From Lachnospiraceae bacterium (lineage in GTDB: Bacteria > Bacillota > Clostridia > Lachnospirales > Lachnospiraceae), in assembly GCA_017550165.1 (NCBI GenBank), contig JAFZQH010000017.1, positions 1 to 64,000 on the forward strand: a stretch of 64,000 nucleotides of DNA, written 5' to 3'. The notes under the pieces are model-generated. The model saw only the letters and a program-made list of their open reading frames with translations. It was not told where the DNA came from and did not search any database. Positions 17,206 through 25,587 of the stretch are shown here, in pieces. Both the position numbers and the translations under genes were made by a program. The stretch's first letter is position 1. Each line of letters starts with the position of its first letter.

Positions 17206-17365
17206 TTACGATTCACAGTAGATTGTACATAAGAAGCTGTTTGCAAGCTTGCTTGCTAAAACAGATTATTATGTACAATCGTGCTGCGAAGCAGTGACCT
17301 AACGTGACGAATAATCCGAGCGAAGCGAGGATTATGAGTGCAGGTTAGGTTACTGTGAATCGTAA
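17206..17365. repeat. Multi-arm inverted-repeat element E1 (four-way junction) between fliE and fliF
   Basis: A perfect 15-bp outer stem (17206-17220 with 17351-17365) encloses three adjacent hairpin arms with no spare bases between them. Arm 1 is 17221-17280, with a 12-bp base stem GATTGTACATAA/TTATGTACAATC. Arm 2 is 17281-17296 (CTGC-GAA-GCAG). Arm 3 is 17297-17350, with ACCTAAC/GTTAGGT and an inner ATAATCC/GGATTAT. Two arms end in GCGAAGC, a sequence known to form an exceptionally stable small DNA hairpin. It has no coding potential. Similar designs with different sequence occur at 22293, 22462 and 50616. It may be a mobile element, an RNA processing site or both. Confidence 0.8.
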
Positions 17366-17419
17366 GAGTAGTAAAAGCAAGAGTTATTAGGAGAGTATGA
17401 AGGGTAGGAGAAAAGGGAA

Positions 17420-19018
17420 ATGTTAGAACGTATCAGGGAGATCCCGAAGAGAATACTGGAGTGGTGGAAGAAATTCACCAGACGACAGAAGATCCTGATC
17501 ATCAGTATCACCGGAGTAGTGATCATAGCACTGACGATACTGATCATAGTGCTTACGAGACCGAAGATGATCACACTGGTCACATGTAAGTCCGTCAAGG
17601 AATCCAAGACGGTGGTAGACCTTCTTGCAGGAGAGAATATAGGGTATGAACTCTCGGACGATGACCTTGTGGTCAAGATCAATGAGAAGGATAAATCAGC
17701 GGCCATAATGCTGCTGGGTTCTAACGGCATACCTGCAGATGAGTATGATCTTGAGAACGTATTCAACGGCGGATTCTCCACTACTGAGTCTGACAAGAAC
17801 AAGAGATACAAGCTCTACCTGGAAGAGAAGATAGCTAACCATATGCAGAGCCTTGACAAGGTAGAGAATGCATCCGTTACATTGTCCATTCCCGAGAATG
17901 ACGGAACCATCATTTCCCAGAACAAAGAGACCTACGCCAGCGTTCTCCTTACCACGAAGGACAAGATAGATGAGGATACGGCGGACGGACTTGCCAAGTT
18001 TGTCGCCACGGCAGTAGGTAATAATACCACCAATAACGTTACCATTATAGACAGCACCGGCAATGTTATATTTGCCGGGGGAGATTCTGCGACCATCACC
18101 GGTACAGCCGCATCACAGCTTTCCATCAGGAACAAGGCGGAGAGCCAGGTAAGGACCCAGGTTAAGAATGTGCTTCTTGGCAGCAATCTGTACGACAATG
18201 TTGAAGTAGGATTGAACCTTAAGGTTGATTTCTCCAGCAAAGAAGTTACAGACCACAGATATTATGTAGACGATGGCAGAAGCGAAGGCTACATACTTGA
18301 AGAGAGAAGGTACTCAAAGGAGGCAGAAGGCGGTACCAACGGAATTCCGGGAACCGACACCAACAATAACGATAATACGACTTATGTGTTCAACGATAAC
18401 GGACATACATCTGAAGTTATCAATGAGACGGATATAAAGAGGGCTCCCAGCGAGACCATTACCAATACCAAGACACCGGCGGGAGTCATCATTCCCGAGG
18501 AATCATCCATCTCCGTTGTGGCATCTACCTATACGGTAATAAAGGAGGAGGATCTTCAAAGATCCGGTGCATTGAACGGAACAACATTTGATGAGTACGT
18601 GGCAGCTAACAGCACACCCACCAAGCTTGAGGTGGATGAGGATCTGATCACTCAGGTTGCCAATGCTACAGGTATAGCTACGGAGAAGATAAGCGTTACC
18701 GCTTACAATGTTCCCTTCTTCCAGCCGAAGTCCCAGACAGGACCTACTATCTCAGAGATATTACAGTACGTACTCATGGGCCTGGTAATCCTTCTCCTCG
18801 GCTTCGTTGTAATAAGAAGCACAAGACCCGCAGAGGTTGTGGAGACAGAACCGGAGCTTTCCGTAGAGTCACTGCTTGCCAGCACTAAGGAAGAGCTGGA
18901 GGATATCGGATTACAGGAGAAGTCTGAGACCAGACTCATGATAGAGAAATTTGTGGACGAGAATCCGGAGGCTGTTGCTAACCTCCTTAGAAACTGGCTC
19001 ACGGAGGAATGGGAGTAG
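17420..19018 (+). CDS. fliF: Flagellar MS-ring protein FliF
   Basis: A 532-residue MS-ring protein. A first transmembrane helix at about 24-48 (ILIISITGVVIIALTILIIV) is followed by the periplasmic-side ring-building domains, with SIPENDGTIISQ near 155, and a variable acidic loop. A second transmembrane helix lies near 445-468 (ILQYVLMGLVILLLGFVVI). The cytoplasmic C-terminal tail (VDENPEAVANLLRNWLTEEWE) binds FliG. It is the assembly base of the basal body. The start is 17420, with GGAGAAAAGGGAA upstream. Its stop overlaps a rejected fliG start and lies 5 bp before the preferred one. Confidence 0.96.
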   Translation: MLERIREIPKRILEWWKKFTRRQKILIISITGVVIIALTILIIVLTRPKMITLVTCKSVKESKTVVDLLAGENIGYELSDDDLVVKINEKDKSAAIMLLGSNGIPADEYDLENVFNGGFSTTESDKNKRYKLYLEEKIANHMQSLDKVENASVTLSIPENDGTIISQNKETYASVLLTTKDKIDEDTADGLAKFVATAVGNNTTNNVTIIDSTGNVIFAGGDSATITGTAASQLSIRNKAESQVRTQVKNVLLGSNLYDNVEVGLNLKVDFSSKEVTDHRYYVDDGRSEGYILEERRYSKEAEGGTNGIPGTDTNNNDNTTYVFNDNGHTSEVINETDIKRAPSETITNTKTPAGVIIPEESSISVVASTYTVIKEEDLQRSGALNGTTFDEYVAANSTPTKLEVDEDLITQVANATGIATEKISVTAYNVPFFQPKSQTGPTISEILQYVLMGLVILLLGFVVIRSTRPAEVVETEPELSVESLLASTKEELEDIGLQEKSETRLMIEKFVDENPEAVANLLRNWLTEEWE

Positions 19019-19023
19019 CTGTT

Positions 19024-20025
19024 ATGGAGAACATGAGTGGAGTTCAGAAGGCCGCCGTACTTCTGATTTCATTAGGACCGGAGAAGTCCGCAACCATATT
19101 TAAGCATTTAAAGGAAGATGAGATAGAAGAACTTACATTGGAGATTGCCAATACCAGGAGCATTTCGCCTCAGGTAAAGGAAGAGGTAATGGAGGAGTTC
19201 TACCAGATATGCCTTGCCCAGCAGTACATTGCAGAGGGTGGTATCGGATACGCCAGAGAACTTCTTGAGAAGGCTCTCGGCAATGACCAGGCACAGACGG
19301 TTATCTCCAAGCTTACCGCATCACTGCAGGTTCGCCCCTTCGAATTCGTGAGAAAGACAGAGGCATCTCAGGTGTTCAACTTTATACAGGATGAGCATCC
19401 CCAGACCATTGCTCTTATCCTGTCATATCTTATCCCTGCTCAGGCGGCCATGATCCTGGGATCGCTGCCTCCGGAGAAACAGGCAGATGTTGCAAAACGT
19501 ATAGCCACCATGGACCGTACGTCCCCGGATGTTATCAGGGAGGTTGAGAACGTATTGGAGAGGAAGCTTGCATCTCTTGTTAATCAGGATTACGCTATCA
19601 TCGGCGGTGTCGATGCTGTGGTCGAGATATTGAATGCCGTAGACCGCGCCACAGAGAAGCATATCATGGAGACCATGGAGATCGACGAGCCCGAACTGGC
19701 AGACGAGATCAGAAAGAAGATGTTCGTATTCGAGGATATCTTGCTGCTTGATGACCGTGCTATCCAGAGAGTGCTCAGAGACGTTGATAATAATGACCTT
19801 GCCATTGCACTGAAAGGTTCAAATGAAGAGGTTCAGAATGCCATCTTTAACAACCTGTCCAAGCGACTTGCTGCCATGATAAAGGAAGATATGGAATTCA
19901 TGGGTCCGGTCCGTATGAAGGATGTTGAAGAAGCTCAGCAGAAGATAGTAGGTATCATCAGGAAGCTTGAAGACTCCGGCGAGATCGTTATCTCCAGAGG
20001 CGGAGGTGACGAGATAATTGTCTAA
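19024..20025 (+). CDS. fliG: Flagellar motor switch protein FliG
   Basis: A 333-residue C-ring protein. An N-terminal FliF-binding domain (MENMSGVQKAAVLLISLGPE) precedes a middle domain with the EHPQTIALIL motif typical of FliG. The C-terminal domain carries the charged helix that contacts MotA (LLLDDRAIQRVLRDVDNNDLA). It converts stator torque into rotation. The ATG at 19024 was chosen because GGGAG at 19011-19015 is well spaced; ATG 19009 has its ribosome site only 1 nt away. The gene overlaps fliH by 8 bp. Confidence 0.95.
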   Translation: MENMSGVQKAAVLLISLGPEKSATIFKHLKEDEIEELTLEIANTRSISPQVKEEVMEEFYQICLAQQYIAEGGIGYARELLEKALGNDQAQTVISKLTASLQVRPFEFVRKTEASQVFNFIQDEHPQTIALILSYLIPAQAAMILGSLPPEKQADVAKRIATMDRTSPDVIREVENVLERKLASLVNQDYAIIGGVDAVVEILNAVDRATEKHIMETMEIDEPELADEIRKKMFVFEDILLLDDRAIQRVLRDVDNNDLAIALKGSNEEVQNAIFNNLSKRLAAMIKEDMEFMGPVRMKDVEEAQQKIVGIIRKLEDSGEIVISRGGGDEIIV

Positions 20026-20896
20026 TCTTTTAAAGAGGATCAATTCCGTTACAAATGAAGAAGACGGTACCAGGCTTATAGATAATAATGAAATGCTGGA
20101 AGCGATCGTCCGTGAGAAGATGCGCCAGATGCAGCAGACCCCTGATGAGGACGGTTTCATTCCGGGACTGGGAGCCGAAGAGGTGGACTTAAGCGAGTAC
20201 GAACCCAGTGACGGCCGGGATGGAGAAGAAGGGGCAGAGGGCCCCGGGGGAGAGGAAGGAGCTCCCTTTGTTCCGGATATGGATATGACCGCCTACAGGG
20301 AGATGGCAGACGGTATAATAAATGATGCAAATGAAGAGGCAGCGGCAATAAAGGCGCAGGCCGAAGCGGATGCCATACAGATAAAGAACGATGCCAAGAA
20401 CAGAGGCTTTGCCGAAGGGATGGCAGAGGCCACAGCAAAGGGAGAAGCGGAGGAAGCCTCCAGAAGAGCAGCCTTTGAACAGGAGAAGGCACAGCTTGAA
20501 GAAGAGTACAGAAACAGACTGGAAGAGATGGAACCACAGGTTGTATCTGTGGTTGCTGACATTTTTGAGAAGGTTTTTTCCATACAGTTTGAGGGTAAAA
20601 AAGAGATCATTCTTAACCTTGTCCGTAATGCCGTTGACGGCATAGAAAACAGCAAGGAATTTCTAATAAAGGTTCCCAAGGAGAACCTTCAGTTCATCAT
20701 GGAACACAAGGAAGAGCTTCAGGACAAGGTGGGTCAGTATGTTTCCATCGAGATCATAAGTGACGGTGAACTTACGGATAATCAGTGTATAATAGAAACT
20801 GATTCCGGAGTGTTTGATTGCAGCCTTGATATTCAGCTGGAGAATCTTGTTAGGGATATCAAGTCACTTAGCGTTACAGCGAGATCAGATTCATGA
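20018..20896 (+). CDS. fliH: Flagellar export stator protein FliH
   Basis: A 292-residue FliH/SctL-family protein. An acidic N-terminal half (EDGFIPGLGAEEVDLSEY) leads into a long alanine- and glutamate-rich coiled coil (about 90-180) with GxxxA-type repeats (AEGMAEATAKGEAEEASR). The C-terminal domain resembles the peripheral stalk of V/F-type ATPases. It recruits and restrains the FliI ATPase. The start is TTG at 20018, with a strong GGAGGTGA at 20002-20009, and it overlaps the end of fliG, suggesting translational coupling. Confidence 0.9.
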   Translation: MSNLLKRINSVTNEEDGTRLIDNNEMLEAIVREKMRQMQQTPDEDGFIPGLGAEEVDLSEYEPSDGRDGEEGAEGPGGEEGAPFVPDMDMTAYREMADGIINDANEEAAAIKAQAEADAIQIKNDAKNRGFAEGMAEATAKGEAEEASRRAAFEQEKAQLEEEYRNRLEEMEPQVVSVVADIFEKVFSIQFEGKKEIILNLVRNAVDGIENSKEFLIKVPKENLQFIMEHKEELQDKVGQYVSIEIISDGELTDNQCIIETDSGVFDCSLDIQLENLVRDIKSLSVTARSDS

Positions 20897-20911
20897 TCCA
20901 AGGACCGGCGT

Positions 20912-22291
20912 ATGATAGACTATAACCGCTATTACAAGCTGACAGAGCGCACCTACTATAAGCGGCTGGGCAAGGTCGTCAAGATAGTGGGGCTTACAAT
21001 AGAATCACTTGGTCCCGAAGCAAAATTAAATGATCTGTGTCATATAATCATCGATCAGGAAACGGGAAAACGGGTTCTGGCTGAAGTGGTAGGCTTCAAG
21101 GACAAGAGCCTGCTTCTTATGCCCTATGACAGCGTGGAAGGAGTAGGACTGGGTTGTATAGTGGAGAATACCAACAAGCCCTTAAGCATTCCCGTATCCA
21201 ATAAGATGCTTGGTCATGTCCTGGACGGAGTGGGTCGTTGTGAAGATATGGGAGATACAAGCCTCTGGGAGGAATACCCCGTCGAGGAGATGCCCCCGGA
21301 TCCCATGGAGAGGACCATAATAAGCGAAGTTCTTCCTCTGGGGGTTAAAGCCGTAGACGGTCTTATAACCGTAGGAAAGGGACAGCGTATAGGGATCTTT
21401 GCGGGTTCCGGAGTCGGCAAATCTACCCTGCTGGGAATGTTTGCAAGGAATACCACCGCGGATATCAATGTCATTGCGCTTATCGGAGAGCGAGGCAGGG
21501 AGGTTCGTGAATTCATAGAAAGAGATTTAGGTGAGGAGGGCATGAAGCGCTCCATAGTGGTTGTCGCCACATCCGACAAGCCTGCCCTGATCCGCAACAA
21601 GGCTGCCAAGACAGCTACGGCAGTTGCGGAGTACTTCAGGGATCAGGGCAAGGATGTACTTTTGATGATGGACTCCCTTACCAGATTCTCAATGGCCCAG
21701 AGGGAGATAGGACTGGCGTCGGGAGAGCCGCCCGTAACCAGAGGATATCCACCCAGCGTGTATGCTGAGATGCCCAAGCTCTTAGAGCGGGCAGGGACCT
21801 CGCAGAAGGGTTCCATTACAGGACTGTATACGGTACTGGTAGACGGAGACGATTTCAATGAGCCCATCACTGATACTGCAAGAGGAATCCTGGACGGGCA
21901 TATAATGCTGTCCAGAAAGCTTGGACATAAGAACCATTATCCTGCCATAGATGTACTCCAGTCCATAAGCCGTGTTATGAGCGCAATAGCCGCTCCGGAC
22001 CACAAGCAAATGGCAGGAAAACTTAAAAATGTCATGGCAACCTATAATGAAGCAGAAGACCTGATCAACATAGGAGCATATAAAGCCGGCTCCAATCCGG
22101 AGATCGACTATGCCATCAGTAAGATCGGGGCCGTTAACACCTTCCTGTGCCAGGGCACCGACGAGAAGTTCTCCTTCGAAGAGGAGGTAGACCTGCTTTT
22201 CGCAATTTTCGGGGAGAAGCTTACGGGTAATAAACCGTCCGAAGCTGAGGAGGCGGAGCCTGTTTCAGAGGAATCTGAGAACTCTGAATAA
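20912..22291 (+). CDS. fliI: Flagellum-specific ATPase FliI
   Basis: A 459-residue ATPase of the F1-beta/SctN family. It has Walker A AGSGVGKST near 170, IGERGREVREFI and Walker B LLMMDSLTRFSMAQRE. FliI forms a hexamer under the FlhA export gate and unfolds export substrates. The C-terminal tail is short and acidic. It follows fliH by 15 bp. Downstream, the operon is interrupted by 356 bases of inverted-repeat elements before fliJ. Confidence 0.96.
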   Translation: MIDYNRYYKLTERTYYKRLGKVVKIVGLTIESLGPEAKLNDLCHIIIDQETGKRVLAEVVGFKDKSLLLMPYDSVEGVGLGCIVENTNKPLSIPVSNKMLGHVLDGVGRCEDMGDTSLWEEYPVEEMPPDPMERTIISEVLPLGVKAVDGLITVGKGQRIGIFAGSGVGKSTLLGMFARNTTADINVIALIGERGREVREFIERDLGEEGMKRSIVVVATSDKPALIRNKAAKTATAVAEYFRDQGKDVLLMMDSLTRFSMAQREIGLASGEPPVTRGYPPSVYAEMPKLLERAGTSQKGSITGLYTVLVDGDDFNEPITDTARGILDGHIMLSRKLGHKNHYPAIDVLQSISRVMSAIAAPDHKQMAGKLKNVMATYNEAEDLINIGAYKAGSNPEIDYAISKIGAVNTFLCQGTDEKFSFEEEVDLLFAIFGEKLTGNKPSEAEEAEPVSEESENSE

Positions 22292-22292
22292 T

Positions 22293-22439
22293 GTGACGCT
22301 TACGTATAATAACATCCAACGAAACGACGCTCTCGCTTCGTTGCGGATCGTAGCGGACACTAAGCTCAACCTGCGGTTTCGCTAAGTGCCGACGTCCGCA
22401 AAGACGTTTCTTTTGGATTTATTATACGTAAGCTGTCAC
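22293..22439. repeat. Multi-arm inverted-repeat element E2 between fliI and fliJ
   Basis: GTGAC plus GCTTACGTATAATAA (22293-22312) pairs with TTATTATACGTAAGC (22419-22433) and GTCAC (22435-22439), with one bulged T. The stem continues as ATCCAA/TTGGAT (22314-22319, 22413-22418) and GAAACG/CGTTTC (22321-22326, 22405-22410). Inside is an arm closed by GCGGAC/GTCCGC (22353-22358, 22394-22399) that ends in AACC-TGC-GGTT. It starts 2 bp after the fliI stop. With E3 it fills the 356-bp gap, which I read as non-coding; short frames crossing it lack ribosome sites. Confidence 0.78.
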
Positions 22440-22461
22440 CAACATAATATGATAATTCAGA

Positions 22462-22628
22462 ATACAGTGTCGAGGGATAATATGTTCAAAAGAAAGGCCT
22501 TCCAACATGCTTCTTACTTCGTAATAAGCATGTCGCCGAGTCGCAAGGAATCCTCCCACAAGCGGGTCCCTCCTTACGACATAAAGCGAGAGCGTCCTTT
22601 CGTTGAATATATTATCCGAGACACGTAT
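22462..22628. repeat. Multi-arm inverted-repeat element E3 between fliI and fliJ
   Basis: The outer stem is about 30 bp with small interruptions: ATAC and GTGTC (22462-22471) pair with GACAC and GTAT (22620-22628). GGATAATAT (22475-22483) pairs with ATATTATCC (22609-22617), TTCAA with TTGAA and GAAAGG (22492-22497) with CCTTTC (22596-22601). Inner arms are ACATGCTT/AAGCATGT (22505-22512, 22526-22533) with a TTC triloop, and GTCG-AAGGA with TCCTT-CGAC (22540-22549, 22571-22580). It ends 20 bp before the fliJ ATG. A 12-nt segment (22584-22595) is the exact complement of 22327-22338 in E2. Confidence 0.78.
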
Positions 22629-22647
22629 CTGGAATCGGGGAGTATAT

Positions 22648-23100
22648 ATGGCCAGATTTGTGTATCGAATGCAAAACATTCTTGACATAAAGTACAAGCT
22701 GGAAGCCCAGGCCAGGAGCGATTACGCCGTGGCTGCGGCTAAGCTGGCTGAGGAGGAAGAGAAGCTGGCCGCCCTCTATCTCAGGAAACGGCAGTACGAG
22801 CAGAAGAAGAAGGAACTGCTTGAGGACAGGTTAAACGTCATGGACCTGAATCTGAACAAAAAAGCCATAGATACAATGAAGTCCCTGATCCGCGACCAGT
22901 CCCTCCAGGTCCACATAGCCCAGAGAAATCTGGAAGAAGAACGAAAGAAACTCAGCGAGATCATGAAGGACAGGAAGACCCATGAGAAGCTGAAAGAACA
23001 TAAATTTGAAGAATTCAAAGAAGAACTCAAAGCGGAAGAGAGCAAGGAGATCGACCAGTTAGTAAGTTTCAAACACAATGATACCACAGAAGAGGAATAG
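22648..23100 (+). CDS. fliJ: Flagellar export protein FliJ
   Basis: A 150-residue, almost wholly helical coiled-coil protein beginning MARFVYRMQNILDIKYKLEAQA, the usual FliJ opening. FliJ resembles the gamma stalk of F1 and links the FliI hexamer to FlhA. The start at 22648 follows CGGGGA; the frame could extend to 22603, but that part is inside element E3. It follows FliI in function, and YlxF/MotE-like 23104 begins 3 bp after its stop. Confidence 0.88.
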   Translation: MARFVYRMQNILDIKYKLEAQARSDYAVAAAKLAEEEEKLAALYLRKRQYEQKKKELLEDRLNVMDLNLNKKAIDTMKSLIRDQSLQVHIAQRNLEEERKKLSEIMKDRKTHEKLKEHKFEEFKEELKAEESKEIDQLVSFKHNDTTEEE

Positions 23101-23103
23101 CCC

Positions 23104-23952
23104 ATGGCAGACGAAGAATTAGAAGAAAAGACACCGGCCAAAGACCCCAAGGCAGAAAAGGCTGCAGCGAAGGCTGCAAAAAAAGCTGAAAAAGAGGCTA
23201 AAAAAGCTGCGAAAAAAGCCGATAAAAAGAATAAGGACGAAGATTCCGAAGAGGAATCCGGAGGCAAACTGTCAACTATACTATTGACAATACTCATAAT
23301 AATAGTGTGGCTGGCAATATTGTGTGTTCTGATCAAGCTGGATGTAGGAGGGTTCGGATCCACCATCTTAAAACCCATCCTCAAGGATGTTCCCTATGTT
23401 AACCTGATCCTTCCCGAGACGGCGGAGGACAACATAGAGGAGAATAACGAATATCCCTACGCTACATTGGAAGATGCAATAGAGCAGATCAAATACTTGG
23501 AGTTACAGATCCAGGAGCTGCAGGAATCCAGCGGATCCGCAGAGGTGGCCAACCTCAAGGCAGAGATCAAGAGACTCAAAGCATTTGAAGAAGCCCAGAC
23601 AAAGTTCGAAACGGCAAGGAAGCAGTTTTATGAAGAGGTAGTGTTCGGAAACAAGGCACCGAGTGCCGAGGAATACAAAAAATACTACGAAAGTATTGAC
23701 GCAGCGAATGCAGCAGAGCTGTATAAGCAGGTGGTCAAGAAAACAGAAGAAGACAAGGAAGTCCAAGACTATGTAAATACATATTCAAGCATGAAGCCGA
23801 AGCAGGCGGCAGCAGCCATGGAACTCATGGGAGACAAGATGGACCTGGTTGCAAGGATCTTAATGAGTATGGATGTAGAATCCAGAGCAAAGATCATGGA
23901 TGCTTTCTCTTCGGAATTTGCAGCAAGAATGACAAAGATAATGGAGCCTTAG
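23104..23952 (+). CDS. MotE/YlxF-like flagellar membrane protein
   Basis: A 282-residue protein. The N-terminal 55 residues are a charged Lys/Ala/Glu-rich segment. A transmembrane helix follows at about 58-82 (LSTILLTILIIIVWLAILCVLI), then a coiled coil (about 130-180). A C-terminal domain like the MgtE N-terminal fold (YSSMKPKQAAAAMELMGD, then ILMSMDVESRAKIM) completes it. The order fliJ-ylxF-fliK matches B. subtilis, and MotE-family proteins chaperone the stator protein MotC in rhizobia. The function in Firmicutes is not settled. The long basic/alanine N-terminal tail is larger than in YlxF and specific to this lineage. Confidence 0.78.
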   Translation: MADEELEEKTPAKDPKAEKAAAKAAKKAEKEAKKAAKKADKKNKDEDSEEESGGKLSTILLTILIIIVWLAILCVLIKLDVGGFGSTILKPILKDVPYVNLILPETAEDNIEENNEYPYATLEDAIEQIKYLELQIQELQESSGSAEVANLKAEIKRLKAFEEAQTKFETARKQFYEEVVFGNKAPSAEEYKKYYESIDAANAAELYKQVVKKTEEDKEVQDYVNTYSSMKPKQAAAAMELMGDKMDLVARILMSMDVESRAKIMDAFSSEFAARMTKIMEP

Positions 23953-23979
23953 GCTTTATTATAGAAAGGAGGACTTCCG

Positions 23980-25560
23980 ATGGCAGATTTAATGATTAAG
24001 GGCCTTACACCAAACACTGCCGGAACCGTTAACCCGGTTGGCGGTACAGAAGGCGAAAGATCAGAAGATGCCATGCAGGTATTTGCTTCAATGATGTGCC
24101 GCACGGACGGCACCGCAGCTTCAGACGGTAGTGCGTTAACCATCGCAAAAGCAAACATCAGGACGGCCGACGCACAGATCACGCCGGACACCTTCAGAGA
24201 TAAGGTGGTCAAAGAGCAGCCTCAGACTACGGGATCCGGAGTTTCACCCGAAGTTGCAGACAAACTGCAGGAGTACAATGACAAGATAAAGGAAGCGGTC
24301 ATGGAGGAGTACGACATCACCGAAGAAGAGCTTGAAGAGGTTATGCAGACCTTAGGTCTGGAGTATATACAGCTTCTTCTCCCTGAGAATCTGGTGAAGC
24401 TTTCCGTGGAGATAACGGGAGCTGCTGATTCGCTTGAGTTATTATCAAACACCGGATTTAACAATCTCTTCGGAATGATGCAGGATCTCACAACTGAGAT
24501 CACGACCGAACTCGGTGTATCCGTTACTCCGGAGACCACCATGGAGTTCGCAGAGATGATAGGCTCCACAGAGCTTCCTGACACACCGGTTATGGAGACG
24601 GCAGCTCCCTTAGAGGAGAACACCGCTTCCGATGACGCAATGGAATCGGCAGGAAACCTTAATGAGGAGGATATTCGTGCCGATATTAGTGTTGCTCCTG
24701 AAGAGACAGATGAAGTAAAAGCAGATGCCGCATTGGCAGACAAAGTTGAAGAACTGGTAGAGACCGGCATTGAAAAAGGAACTGTAGAAGTAGTTACAAC
24801 AGAACCGAAGAAGACCGAAACTGCAGAACCTAAGGAAGAAGTAAGAGCAGAAGAGGCAGATGTAACAGACCGATCTGCTGCATCAGGACTTACAGCCGAA
24901 GTAGAAGAGACAGCAGAAAGCAGCGCAGGGTCCGGGGAAGAAAAGAATTCATTTACCGGAAGCAGAGACAATAAGACTGCAGCAAGAGAGACCAGGACCG
25001 AGACAGGAACCAACACCAATACAGTCGCAGCCTTTGACAATTTCAGAAATCTTGAGCCGGCTGTTCCGGTAGAAATGACCCAAACACTGTCACAGGCAGA
25101 CACAGTGGATATCATCAGACAGATAAGTGATTACATGAGGATCAACTTCAACGGGTCTGAGACATCACTGGAGATGCAGCTTAATCCCGAGAACCTGGGT
25201 AAGGTCGGCATCAACTTAAGCGTAAGGGATGGAGCGGTAACGGCGCAGATAGCAGTCCAGAATGAAGCAGTTAAGACCGCACTGGAGAGCCAGATGGTTA
25301 TACTCCGTGAGAACATGAGCAACCAGGGACTTAAGGTTGAAGCAGTAGAAGTAACAGTGGCAAGTCACGAATTCGAGCAGAACCTTGAGAACGGAGCTCC
25401 CACGGGGCAGCAGGATGGACAGCAGCAGGGGCAGCAGGGCAGAAGCACCAGAAACATAACAGCATCAGATCTTGCGTCCATCGAGGATATGCCGGAAGAC
25501 GAACAGCTTGCAGCTAAAATGATGCGGGATGCCGGTAACAGCATGGATGTAACAGCCTAA
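23980..25560 (+). CDS. fliK: Flagellar hook-length control protein FliK
   Basis: A 526-residue FliK. The long middle region (about 90-370) is acidic, Thr/Ala/Glu-rich and low in complexity, as expected for the molecular ruler. The conserved C-terminal domain (about 385-475) contains LEMQLNPENLGKVGINLSV and the hydrophobic LKVEAVEVTV pattern. FliK measures hook length and switches FlhB from rod/hook to filament export. A Gln/Gly-rich segment (QQDGQQQGQQG) follows. AAAGGAGG precedes the ATG, and flgD follows 27 bp later. Confidence 0.92.
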   Translation: MADLMIKGLTPNTAGTVNPVGGTEGERSEDAMQVFASMMCRTDGTAASDGSALTIAKANIRTADAQITPDTFRDKVVKEQPQTTGSGVSPEVADKLQEYNDKIKEAVMEEYDITEEELEEVMQTLGLEYIQLLLPENLVKLSVEITGAADSLELLSNTGFNNLFGMMQDLTTEITTELGVSVTPETTMEFAEMIGSTELPDTPVMETAAPLEENTASDDAMESAGNLNEEDIRADISVAPEETDEVKADAALADKVEELVETGIEKGTVEVVTTEPKKTETAEPKEEVRAEEADVTDRSAASGLTAEVEETAESSAGSGEEKNSFTGSRDNKTAARETRTETGTNTNTVAAFDNFRNLEPAVPVEMTQTLSQADTVDIIRQISDYMRINFNGSETSLEMQLNPENLGKVGINLSVRDGAVTAQIAVQNEAVKTALESQMVILRENMSNQGLKVEAVEVTVASHEFEQNLENGAPTGQQDGQQQGQQGRSTRNITASDLASIEDMPEDEQLAAKMMRDAGNSMDVTA

Positions 25561-25587
25561 TGCGAAGATGTAGAAAGGAGAACATAC

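Noticed and set aside
17206-17365. E1 as a tRNA or tRNA-like gene because of its cloverleaf plan
   Set aside because: The arm lengths do not fit (15-bp outer stem, 60-nt first arm), and there is no T-loop or anticodon arm of normal form.
19009-19024. ATG at 19009 as the fliG start
   Set aside because: The GGAGG site is only 1 nt away; the ATG at 19024 has a well-spaced site and gives the usual FliG N-terminus.
22386-22697. Short frames on both strands in the fliI-fliJ gap
   Set aside because: They fall inside inverted-repeat elements E2 and E3, have no good ribosome sites and encode no recognisable protein.
22776-23384. Minus-strand frame of 202 codons across fliJ and the MotE-like gene
   Set aside because: Ser/Phe-rich shadow of Lys/Glu coiled coils on the plus strand; it crosses two well-supported genes.
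24222-25115. Open frame of 297 codons on the minus strand inside fliK
   Set aside because: It mirrors the low-complexity Ala/Glu/Thr part of fliK, which gives Ser/Val-rich text on the other strand. There is no ribosome site, and fliK is a clear gene in the right place.
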